Origin: Euryarchaeota archaeon UBA561 | Lineage (GTDB): Archaea; Thermoplasmatota; Poseidoniia; Poseidoniales; Poseidoniaceae | Reading direction: 5' to 3' | Assembly (NCBI GenBank): GCA_002502295.1 | Contig: DANX01000065.1 | Location: 1-8,484, forward strand | DNA length: 8,484 bases | In this document: positions 1 through 6,286 of the stretch, piece by piece | Layout: each line of letters starts with the position of its first letter | Numbering within the stretch: position 1 is the stretch's first letter | Made by a program: the position numbers and the translations under genes | Notes under the pieces: model-generated | Databases searched by the model: none | What the model was told of the DNA's origin: nothing | The model's input: the letters and a program-made list of their open reading frames with translations, nothing else

Positions 1-812
1 TGAAATCCCATTTGCAGGCTGCGCAAGGAACCATACGCCTCCCTGAACATTTGAATTCCGCCAATCGCTACACCGGGTATCGCCAAGAGCGGAATCAGTA
101 CACCGTGGTAGCCCATCAACTCAGCGAGCATGACAAAAATGAGGATTGGAAACGCTATGCCGCCTCCAATTAACCGCCATTGATCTGGACGCAAGCGGTT
201 TGATTTTGCCTCCGCAAATTCAGCAGGCTTGCCTAAGACTTCCTCCAGTCCTCGTTTCCGCGCCTGGAGGAGTTTCTGGTTTTTGGTGACCACCAACTGG
301 ACAAGAATACGGTCGTCGTCTGAAATTTCGACATCAAGAACCCCCGGTTGTCGCCGAATCACGCGGTCAAGACGCTGAACAGGCACGTTGTTTCGCGACG
401 CAATGGCCGATGCCTTAACCCCCACGAGTTCGTGATGCTCAACGTCGGGTGCATGACCGAGGGAGCGTAGCACCGAGGAAATCTCAAACAATGGTCCAAG
501 CTCAAGGTCGACGTTGACGTTGACTTCGCCGGAGGTTACCGAGACCGTTGAATTGGAGACTTGTTTCATCTGATTCATCGCTCGGGCGGCTTTTGAAGCA
601 CAATCGGGGCAATCCATGCCCATGATGGGCCAGCTTACAGAATAGGTCCCAGCGGCATCGGAAACGATGGTTGTGTCGACGATATCGGCTTCAAGTGGCG
701 AGGTGGAATCGATGACAATCGGCGCCTGTGTTTTCTTGACATCAGGAGCGGGTTTTGCAGGTTCATCGTCTTCGAGGGACAGAAAAACTTCCTCGCCCTC
801 CGATGCGTCCAT
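1..812 (-). CDS. Heavy-metal-translocating P1B-type ATPase, N-terminal part (runs off the left edge)
   Basis: Reading the minus strand from ATG at 812 gives an open frame of 270 codons with no stop to the window edge. Residues 1-55 are an acidic, Pro/Ala-containing extension. Residues about 57-125 form a heavy-metal-associated (HMA) domain with the metal-binding motif GMDCPDC at 65-71 (C68 and C71). Residues about 130-178 look like a second HMA fold (QPGVLDVEISDDD) whose CxxC has been lost. Two hydrophobic segments follow, at about 214-234 and 237-257, and then FREAYGSLRSLQMGF, typical of the first membrane pair of metal-exporting ATPases. The actuator, phosphorylation (DKTGT) and CPC metal-site parts lie outside the window. 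These pumps export Cu(I), or Zn/Cd/Pb, at ATP cost. GMDC, rather than GMTC, leans towards Zn/Cd/Pb, but without the CPx helix the metal is not settled. The start is fixed because the next upstream in-frame stop lies only 30 bases before it and no other start codon intervenes. No Shine-Dalgarno sequence is visible. Confidence 0.88.
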   Translation of the reverse strand, partial: MDASEGEEVFLSLEDDEPAKPAPDVKKTQAPIVIDSTSPLEADIVDTTIVSDAAGTYSVSWPIMGMDCPDCASKAARAMNQMKQVSNSTVSVTSGEVNVNVDLELGPLFEISSVLRSLGHAPDVEHHELVGVKASAIASRNNVPVQRLDRVIRRQPGVLDVEISDDDRILVQLVVTKNQKLLQARKRGLEEVLGKPAEFAEAKSNRLRPDQWRLIGGGIAFPILIFVMLAELMGYHGVLIPLLAIPGVAIGGIQMFREAYGSLRSLQMGF

Positions 813-912
813 GGTAAACCCACTAGACGGTCGTTCAAGAAATCATCTCATACGGCCAATGTCAGTCGAAAGGCGAGGCAAGGTTCATGCCGCTCTCTCG
901 GCAGGGCATTGC
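813..912. promoter_or_regulatory. Divergent intergenic region between the metal ATPase and the phosphoglycolate phosphatase
   Basis: About 100 bases separate the two divergent starts, or 46 if the phosphatase starts at 859. Both promoters must lie here or just inside the genes. I see no clear archaeal TATA box or Shine-Dalgarno sequence; the only mildly A/T-rich stretch is near 837-850. The role is inferred from the divergent layout alone. Confidence 0.35.
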
Positions 913-1647
913 ATGGAGTGGCTTCCCCCAAATTGGTGCCCTCGCGTTGTGGTCATCGACATTGACGGCACCATCACGGACGGGAACAAGCACATCTCCA
1001 CCGACGCCGTCAACGCCATACGAAAGTTGGAGGATGCCGGAATTCCGGTTGTGCTTGCGACCGGCAATGTACGCCCAATCACCTATGGGTTGTGGCGATT
1101 TTTGGGCCTCTCTGCACCCATGTGCTGTGAGAATGGAGGTGTTCTTTGGCATCCCTCATGGAAGGCCCCCTTGCTTCGGGGTTCGGCAGATGTCGCCAAA
1201 GAGGCCGCTGTTTGGCTGGCCTCGCAAGTTGAGGGCGTTGACCCAAAAGGCATCGCTACGAACCAATGGCGTGAAAGCGAATGGTGCTTATTTCCTAATG
1301 ACCCGCTCGACGAAATTTCTGATGCCATAGCGGGGAGCAAATGGTCGCACCTTAGCGTGGTACGAACTGGATTTGCCATTCACCTCATGGAACCGCATTT
1401 GAGCAAAGGGGAGGGTCTCCGTGTTCTCTTTGATAGCATGGGTTGGTCCGTGGACGAAGCCTTGTGTGTTGGGGATGCGCCGAACGACCTTCCAATGTTT
1501 GAGCTTCTTCACTGGGCGGTGGCTGTCGGTGGTGCCTTTGATGTGGTTTCACAGGCTGCAAACGTGGTCTCGCCTCACCCCCACGGCGCAACGTTTCCCC
1601 CCCTGGTCGACGCCATTTTAGCTCGTGTTGCGGAGGACAAGCGTTGA
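913..1647 (+). CDS. Phosphoglycolate phosphatase, archaeal type (HAD superfamily, IIB cap)
   Basis: The 244-residue product hydrolyses 2-phosphoglycolate to glycolate and phosphate, removing a toxic by-product of DNA repair or of oxygenase activity. All HAD motifs are present: DIDGT (nucleophile D16, acid/base D18), the motif II threonine in LATGN (T50), motif III lysine K165 in LSKGEG, and motif IV GDAPND (D188, D192). Between motifs II and III, ENGG (73-76), TNQWRES and AIHLM follow the archaeal enzyme first characterised in Thermoplasma (TA0175), which has a C2B cap. Length fits that family, which is usually about 225-235 residues. I chose ATG 913 because it puts the nucleophile at residue 16, near the usual position. 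ATG 859, in the same frame, would add 18 residues (MSVERRGKVH...) and cannot be excluded, since neither has a clear ribosome site. The stop overlaps the start of the kinase gene, so the two are probably co-transcribed and translationally coupled. A related sugar-phosphate phosphatase of the Cof type is a less likely alternative. Confidence 0.87.
   Translation: MEWLPPNWCPRVVVIDIDGTITDGNKHISTDAVNAIRKLEDAGIPVVLATGNVRPITYGLWRFLGLSAPMCCENGGVLWHPSWKAPLLRGSADVAKEAAVWLASQVEGVDPKGIATNQWRESEWCLFPNDPLDEISDAIAGSKWSHLSVVRTGFAIHLMEPHLSKGEGLRVLFDSMGWSVDEALCVGDAPNDLPMFELLHWAVAVGGAFDVVSQAANVVSPHPHGATFPPLVDAILARVAEDKR
1632..1636 (+). promoter_or_regulatory. Shine-Dalgarno site that decides the TTG start of the ROK kinase
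   Basis: GGAGG ends 7 bases before the TTG at 1644 but 16 bases before the alternative ATG at 1653. The spacing fits the TTG, which also overlaps the upstream TGA as TTGA, a usual coupling arrangement. The site lies inside the 3' end of the phosphatase gene. Confidence 0.6.
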
Positions 1648-2384
1648 ACGCTATGGGCATTGATTTGGGCGGCAGTGGGTTCCGCATCGGTGTGTTTGAA
1701 ATGGCCACTGGTCGGCTCGTTGGACCGCTTCAGCAATACCTCCATGGAAACACAAGCGGACCCGATGAGGTTCTCGCCTCCATATCCAAAGCCATTGAGA
1801 TGCTTCGGTGGTATGGCCCAATTGGTTTGGGTTTTCCAGGCGCTGTGGAGAGCAACCGACCAACCACCGCTCCAAACCTTGGACGAGAATGGGTGGGCGT
1901 TGAGATCGCAAAGCGACTTGAGCCACACCACGGTGGGCGGTTTGCATTGCTGAACGATGCCGATGCCGTGGCTGTGGCGGAAGCCGAGCACGGTCTCGGA
2001 CACGGTGATGCAGCGTGTGTCCTTACGCTGACCATCGGGACTGGCCTTGGCACAGCCCTTCACCAAGACGGGGTTCTTGTACCCAACCTCGAATACGGCC
2101 GATGGCCACATCCCTCGCGAGCAGGATGCCTTGAGGAGCACCTTTCGGGTCGCGCTCGCATTCAGGAACAGTTGAGTCTTGAAGCATGGGCCGTTCGTTT
2201 TCAAGAAGGCCTGACCCACCTCGAGGACCGACTACAACCCGACCGAATCATCCTGTATGGTGGCGTGATGGAACATTGGTCGACCGTGAAGCCGCTGCTT
2301 TCAACGCAGGCCGAATTGATGGCGGCGAAGCTCACGGAAACAGCAGGTCCGCTTGGAGCAGCGATGGCAGCTCATGCCTTGTGA
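1644..2384 (+). CDS. ppgK: ROK-family sugar kinase, polyphosphate glucokinase-like
   Basis: The 246-residue product resembles the polyphosphate glucokinase (PPGK) branch of the ROK family, which phosphorylates glucose with polyphosphate or ATP. Visible motifs in order are: phosphate-1 loop GIDLGGSG (5-12), IGLGFPGAVES, APNLGREWVG (PPGK has a similar AAN...W.G stretch), LNDADA (N104, predicted catalytic D105), LTIGTGLGTAL for phosphate binding (from 129), VLVPNLEYG, and a C-terminal GPLGAAMAAHAL that matches the family ending. Length agrees with PPGK (about 250-270). The ROK zinc cluster (CxCGxxGC) is absent, as in PPGK. One oddity is that the sugar-binding ExGH motif reads E150-Y-G-R153, with the histidine replaced by arginine, so sugar choice could differ. 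The start is TTG at 1644, supported by GGAGG seven bases upstream and a 4-base overlap with the phosphatase stop; ATG 1653 is the alternative. The 3' end overlaps the convergent gene by 13 bases. Family assignment is firm; the phosphate donor and sugar are inferred. Confidence 0.85.
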   Translation: MNAMGIDLGGSGFRIGVFEMATGRLVGPLQQYLHGNTSGPDEVLASISKAIEMLRWYGPIGLGFPGAVESNRPTTAPNLGREWVGVEIAKRLEPHHGGRFALLNDADAVAVAEAEHGLGHGDAACVLTLTIGTGLGTALHQDGVLVPNLEYGRWPHPSRAGCLEEHLSGRARIQEQLSLEAWAVRFQEGLTHLEDRLQPDRIILYGGVMEHWSTVKPLLSTQAELMAAKLTETAGPLGAAMAAHAL

Positions 2385-3274
2385 GATACATCAGACAGAG
2401 AAAAAGATGTCACCATTTGCATGGCTTGTCCGTACTTGATGGCCCCGAGGTATTCCTTGCTTTGGCCGTGGGTAAGGACGCGGAGACGGAATTTGCAAAG
2501 CCGCTTCGTTCTTCGCTTTCGATGATGTTTGTAGAAGTGGACAGCGACTTTGTATGTACCAAACGGTGCGTTTTGCCGCCAAACAACGTTCTCAACGGGT
2601 GTGTTTGACACAGGTCGGACGTTCATGTCGACGTCCAGCTCTCCTCCACATTCGCTTTTTTTGTTGTTGAAATAAATGCGTTCACCTGAAGGGCAGAAAA
2701 GATGCAAATCGAGGTCGTTGTAATCGTCCCATGCCAGCGAAATTTGGACCTCGCCGGAAGCACCTCCTTCACGTTCCAACCGCTCGTCCATGTCCACCTC
2801 CGGTTCCTGATCTTCCTCAGTGGCGACCGTCACGCCGCTCCCAACGTGTTCTTCGGCAACCACGGCGGCGTGTTCCTGTAGGGGTGGTTCGTGGTCACCC
2901 ATCCATTGCGTTCGTAGCGCTAACTCTTGGCGTTGATCTTCTTCGGAAGGGGCATTCCCATCTTCTGGAGTTTCTGGTACGTCCTGAAGCAGGCCCAATT
3001 CGAGGAAATTTCGGTCTCTTCGTTCATCTCGCACCCGCCATTCCTCTTGCTCCGCGGCTGGAAGTTCTCCAACTTGCGGCATGTTCACGAGCAACCGCAT
3101 GCTGCCCTGATGCAGACCAATTCGTGAACGGGTGCTGTATTTCTCCAACAGTGCTTGAGCGCGTAGACGAGCTTGCCGTTGCTTCCAATACTGGTTGAGG
3201 AGGTAGACGCCGAAGCCTCCCAATCCTGCGCTGGTACCGAGGGTCAACGGGTCAACCATGGAAGCGGATTTCAT
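2372..3274 (-). CDS. Membrane-anchored protein with C-terminal YfaP/DUF2135-like domain
   Basis: The product has 300 residues. Residues 7-28 form a short, Gly-rich hydrophobic segment (TSAGLGGFGVYLL) followed at once by a basic stretch (KQRQARLRAQ). The positive-inside rule therefore suggests that the bulk of the protein faces the cytoplasm. Residues about 66-172 are a charged, Glu-rich linker with low structure. Residues about 173-295 resemble the YfaP/DUF2135 beta-sandwich: VQISLAWDDYNDLDLHLFCP, then a Gly-Gly-Glu-Leu-Asp-Val-Asp stretch at about 210-216, then APFGTYKVAVHFY. Aspartates in DLDL and DVD could bind a cation. The function of this domain is not known. The gene starts 36 bases after korB with AAAGGA about six bases before its ATG (3274), and most likely belongs to the korAB transcript. 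Its 3' end overlaps the kinase gene tail to tail. The domain call rests on pattern resemblance; a TerD-like or other immunoglobulin-like fold is possible. Confidence 0.75.
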   Translation of the reverse strand: MKSASMVDPLTLGTSAGLGGFGVYLLNQYWKQRQARLRAQALLEKYSTRSRIGLHQGSMRLLVNMPQVGELPAAEQEEWRVRDERRDRNFLELGLLQDVPETPEDGNAPSEEDQRQELALRTQWMGDHEPPLQEHAAVVAEEHVGSGVTVATEEDQEPEVDMDERLEREGGASGEVQISLAWDDYNDLDLHLFCPSGERIYFNNKKSECGGELDVDMNVRPVSNTPVENVVWRQNAPFGTYKVAVHFYKHHRKRRTKRLCKFRLRVLTHGQSKEYLGAIKYGQAMQMVTSFSLSDVSHKA

Positions 3275-3310
3275 CCTCAGTCCTTTATGAGAGAACCGGT
3301 AGGGGGCCCA

Positions 3311-4375
3311 TCATGACAAGAATTCAGCATTAAGGGCATCAAGGGATGCTTTGTCGGGCCGTAGGATATCATCGGGGACATCGAGGAGAGCTTCATCCAC
3401 CAAGCAAAGGTCTTCAGCGAGTGAAGGTTTTGTGGCATCAAAATACAAGAGTCCGGTGACGTGTTTGCCTCCTGTTTCAGCGCCATGAAGGGCCATCAAA
3501 GCCGCCATTGCATCGCTTGGGTCGTGCTCGTCCGAAATGGTCTCAAGCCGAATCGTTGATCCATCGTGGAGGGTAATGTCCCTGAAGTGACCTTCAGGAA
3601 CCTCCACTTCCTGCATCGGATTGAAGTGAGGGATGTAATCGGCCATGTGCAAGGTAACTTCGTTTTCTTTTACGTAGCCGTATGAGCGCATGGACTCGTC
3701 GTTGTTGTTGAAGGTCACACAGGGTGAAATCACGTCGATGAGCGCGAATCCTTTGTGCGACATTGCTGCTTTGAGCAGCGAAGTGAGCTGTTTCTTTGAA
3801 CCGGAGAAGGAACGTGCGACAAAAGTACATCCGAGATTGATGGCCATGGCGCACAGGTCAATGGGTTGTGTTTCGTTTGCAGGTCCTTTCTTCTTCTTGG
3901 AGCCAACGTCAGCGGTAGCGGAATATTGCCCCTTTGTCAATCCATAGACTCCGTTGTTTTCCACGATGTAGACCATGTCCATGTTTCGACGGATGGCGTG
4001 AATCAATTGACCGATGCCAATGGACGCGGAATCGCCATCCCCAGAGACGCCGAGGTACAACAGGTCCTTGTTGATGGCATAAGCTCCCGTCGTCACCGAG
4101 GGCATGCGGCCGTGGACGGTGTTGAATCCGTGCGATTGACCGAGGTAGTATGCGGGCGTCTTTGACGAGCATCCAATTCCTGACATCTTCGCAATGCGGT
4201 GGGGCTCAATGCCGTTTTCCCATGCAGCCGTGATGATGACGTTGGAAATTTGGTCGTGTCCACAGCCCGGACAGAGCGAGGAGGGCCCACCGGTGTAGCT
4301 GTCTTTTGGTTCGTTTAGGACGTTGAGTTTGACGGCTCGTGCTGGTCGTGCTGGTCGTGCGGGTCGGTCGCTCAT
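3311..4375 (-). CDS. korB: 2-oxoacid:ferredoxin oxidoreductase, beta subunit (2-oxoglutarate type likely)
   Basis: The 354-residue beta subunit carries thiamine diphosphate and one 4Fe-4S cluster and, with KorA, oxidatively decarboxylates a 2-oxoacid to acyl-CoA while reducing ferredoxin. Cluster cysteines are visible as CPGCGH (C35, C38), GIGCSS (C69) and SPCVTFN (C219). The thiamine diphosphate/Mg site is GDGDSASIG (112-120) through NNGVYGLTKGQ (140-150). Residues 230-354 form a C-terminal extension with acidic stretches. The N-terminus has an odd Pro-Ala-Arg repeat (residues 5-13) before the conserved part. The start ATG overlaps the korA stop as ATGA and follows a nine-base match to the 16S rRNA tail, so translation is coupled. 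Sequence motifs of this class do not separate 2-oxoglutarate from pyruvate or other 2-oxoacids; the two-subunit layout without a separate delta ferredoxin gene fits KorAB and the halobacterial pyruvate enzyme alike. The cytosolic location is known for the family. Confidence 0.92.
   Translation of the reverse strand: MSDRPARPARPARAVKLNVLNEPKDSYTGGPSSLCPGCGHDQISNVIITAAWENGIEPHRIAKMSGIGCSSKTPAYYLGQSHGFNTVHGRMPSVTTGAYAINKDLLYLGVSGDGDSASIGIGQLIHAIRRNMDMVYIVENNGVYGLTKGQYSATADVGSKKKKGPANETQPIDLCAMAINLGCTFVARSFSGSKKQLTSLLKAAMSHKGFALIDVISPCVTFNNNDESMRSYGYVKENEVTLHMADYIPHFNPMQEVEVPEGHFRDITLHDGSTIRLETISDEHDPSDAMAALMALHGAETGGKHVTGLLYFDATKPSLAEDLCLVDEALLDVPDDILRPDKASLDALNAEFLS
4335..4367 (-). repeat. Short 9-bp tandem repeat encoding Pro-Ala-Arg units at the KorB N-terminus
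   Basis: Two identical copies of gctggtcgt (plus-strand reading) at 4341-4349 and 4350-4358, flanked by diverged copies, encode PARPARPAR at residues 5-13 of KorB. This part precedes the conserved fold and probably varies in copy number between strains. Confidence 0.7.
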
Positions 4376-6162
4376 TGCTTCACCTCCTCAAGGGTGGCCA
4401 GGATTCGCTCGGCGTAGATGCGTGCTCGAGGTGGCATACCGTCGCTGTAAGCGACGGAGTGAACTTTCGTCACCAAATCGTTGGGGAGTTCTCGCCGAAG
4501 AATGCCGTAGAGCTGCCCGTCTCGGTTTATCTCAAGCACGATGGTGACCTCGTGTCGGCGCACGAAGGCTTCCACCTCTGAGTGGAATGGAAGGGCGCGC
4601 ACACGGCACTGACTGACTTTGATGCCGGTGGCCTCCAACAGATCATCGATTTCTTGGATTGAATTCTCCATGCTCCCCAGGAAGACAATCCCGACCTCGC
4701 CCTCTTTCTCCTCACGGATGATGGGCGCTGGCAGGTGATCGCGGGCGTTGTCAATTTTCGTTCTGAGGCGTTGCATGAGGTTGTAGTAATCCTCTGGTTT
4801 CTCCGAATACACTCCCATGGGGTTGTGTCCAGTGCCTCGGTAGAGGATGGGATCCATTCCTGAGCCTGGAAGGGTTCGATAGGGAATTCCGTCGCCGTCA
4901 ACGTCCAAGTATCGGCCGAAGGTCTCGAACGCCTCGAACACCTCTTGTTCTCGTACGACCTTTCCACGGTCCATGGGTACATCTGGGTAGGTGAATCCGC
5001 TGCATGCCCAACGGTTCATGCCCAAATCCAGATCGCTCAATCCAAACACAGGAGTTTGGAAGCGTTCGGCATAGTCAAACGCTCGCCAGCCATATTCAAA
5101 GCATTCTTCAACGGTTCCGGGGATGAGGACGATGTGCTGTGTGTCGCCGTGGCTTCCTTCGTAGAGCATGGAAATGTCCGATTGTTGCGTTCGTGTCGGC
5201 AGTCCAGTGGAAGGTCCGACGCGGACGACGTCCCAAAACACCGACGCGATTTCTGCGAAGTATGCAAGGCCGATGAATTCCTGCATGAGGGAAATACCCG
5301 GTCCTGAGGTTGCCGTCATTCCTCGGCCGCCAGCCCAACCGGCTCCGAGAACCATTCCAGCCGCCGCCAATTCGTCTTCGGCTTGGATGACGGCAACGGT
5401 GGCGTTGCCTTCGTCATCGGTTCGTAGACGCGGAATGTAATTGATGATGCCTTCGCACAACGAGGAAGAAGGTGTGATCGGGTACCAAGCGAGCATTTGA
5501 ACGCCCCCGTAAATCGATCCCAGAGCTGCAGCCTCGTTCCCCTCGAAGAAAAACTGGGGCTTCTCGACTTCTCGCGATTCAACAGCGTAAGGGTCGGATT
5601 TGGTCAGGTTCTCTTTGCAGTAATCCCGGCCTAAGCCGAGCGCAGTGACGTTGAGTTCAATTGCCGTGGCTTTGCCCTTGAATTGTTTCGCAACCGCTGA
5701 TTCAAGGCAGGCTTGATCGATGCCGAGGAGCTCAGCAAGAATGCCGACATAAATGATGTTGGTGACCAACTTCGCCAGCTTGGGGTTGATTTTTCGAGCC
5801 ATTGAAGTCATGGGCACAGGATAGGAGATGATGTCTTCCCGTTCGACGGTTTTCTTCTTCGTATCGCTGTTCCAAATGACCACGGAACCGGGCTCAAGCG
5901 CCTCAATGTCCTCTTCCCATGTGGCGGGGTTGACCAAAATCTGGATGTGTGTGCGGTCACCGGGGGCTTGGTAGCCCTGTTCGGAGAGGCGCACGATGTA
6001 CCACGTAGGCAGTCCTGAAATGTTGGAAGGAAAGAGGTTCTTTCCACTAACGGGCACGCCCATGTCGAACAGGGATTGGAGCAAGATGAGGTTCGCTGAC
6101 TGCGATCCGGTACCGTTGGCCGTAGCGATGTTAATGGTGAAATCGTTAATGATGCGGTCCAT
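4372..6162 (-). CDS. korA: 2-oxoacid:ferredoxin oxidoreductase, fused gamma-alpha subunit (2-oxoglutarate type likely)
   Basis: The 596-residue product joins two parts. Residues about 4-185 are the gamma domain, with GTGSQSANLILLQSLF near the N-terminus and NLFPSNISGLPTW, which contacts CoA and the partner subunit in relatives. Residues about 205-596 are the alpha domain: EGNEAAALGSIYGG, AWYPITPSSSLCE (the pyrimidine/CoA-side YPITPS motif at 227-232), EDELAAAGMVLGAGWAGGRGMTATSGPG, and a C-terminal transketolase-like domain (GIVFLGSM, then ALPFHSEVEAF and VLEINRDGQL). This order is that of the euryarchaeal and actinobacterial KorA type. With KorB it makes acyl-CoA from a 2-oxoacid and reduces ferredoxin, most likely in a reversible citric-acid-cycle step. 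I chose ATG 6162: AGGGTG lies six bases upstream, whereas the in-frame GTG at 6171 sits within that site. The gene leads the korA-korB-YfaP-like block. Pyruvate or branched-chain 2-oxoacids remain possible substrates. Confidence 0.92.
   Translation of the reverse strand: MDRIINDFTINIATANGTGSQSANLILLQSLFDMGVPVSGKNLFPSNISGLPTWYIVRLSEQGYQAPGDRTHIQILVNPATWEEDIEALEPGSVVIWNSDTKKKTVEREDIISYPVPMTSMARKINPKLAKLVTNIIYVGILAELLGIDQACLESAVAKQFKGKATAIELNVTALGLGRDYCKENLTKSDPYAVESREVEKPQFFFEGNEAAALGSIYGGVQMLAWYPITPSSSLCEGIINYIPRLRTDDEGNATVAVIQAEDELAAAGMVLGAGWAGGRGMTATSGPGISLMQEFIGLAYFAEIASVFWDVVRVGPSTGLPTRTQQSDISMLYEGSHGDTQHIVLIPGTVEECFEYGWRAFDYAERFQTPVFGLSDLDLGMNRWACSGFTYPDVPMDRGKVVREQEVFEAFETFGRYLDVDGDGIPYRTLPGSGMDPILYRGTGHNPMGVYSEKPEDYYNLMQRLRTKIDNARDHLPAPIIREEKEGEVGIVFLGSMENSIQEIDDLLEATGIKVSQCRVRALPFHSEVEAFVRRHEVTIVLEINRDGQLYGILRRELPNDLVTKVHSVAYSDGMPPRARIYAERILATLEEVKQ
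4380..4388 (-). promoter_or_regulatory. Strong Shine-Dalgarno sequence for korB inside the korA 3' end
   Basis: On the minus strand AGGAGGTGA matches the 16S rRNA 3' tail at nine positions and ends four bases before the korB ATG, which itself overlaps the korA stop (ATGA). This is the best ribosome site in the window and indicates coupled, roughly equal synthesis of the two subunits. Confidence 0.8.
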
Positions 6163-6286
6163 TTGAAACACCCTTTTGGAACGTGGCGGTCAACCCGTTC
6201 TCGGCTTTGGGTTCCCTAAGCACTCTTTCAACATGTTGCCATTGCATTCCCGAAAATTTTGTGGGAAGCGACGTGGATGAGGCTGG
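6163..6286 (-). promoter_or_regulatory. Intergenic region and probable promoter upstream of korA
   Basis: The 124-base gap before korA holds an A/T island (AAAATTTT at 6253-6260) in otherwise balanced sequence. It could act as a TATA box, giving a transcript with a leader of roughly 65 bases that ends in the AGGGTG ribosome site. The gap also separates korA from the upstream membrane-protein gene, suggesting separate transcription. No hairpin followed by a T-run was seen. Confidence 0.35.

Noticed and set aside
667..912. Longer start for the phosphatase reaching back to 667 or 811
   Set aside because: It would run antisense into the metal ATPase gene, whose HMA motif and frame are clear, and the added residues resemble nothing.
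1653..1655. ATG at 1653 as the kinase start
   Set aside because: The GGAGG site is 16 bases away, too far, while it is 7 bases from TTG 1644; kept as the alternative.
1575..2219. A 214-codon open frame on the minus strand
   Set aside because: It lies wholly antisense to the phosphatase end and the kinase, whose motifs are unmistakable; its translation has no recognisable domain.
2656..2662. Run of seven T as a transcription terminator
   Set aside because: It lies in the middle of the YfaP-like gene, where it reads as Lys codons on the coding strand, with no preceding hairpin.
2731..3198. A 155-codon plus-strand open frame
   Set aside because: It is antisense to the YfaP-like gene, which has a coherent membrane anchor and domain; the plus-strand product is Pro/Arg-rich without pattern.
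6163..6171. GTG at 6171 as the korA start
   Set aside because: It falls inside the AGGGTG ribosome-site candidate and adds only three residues; ATG 6162 has proper spacing.
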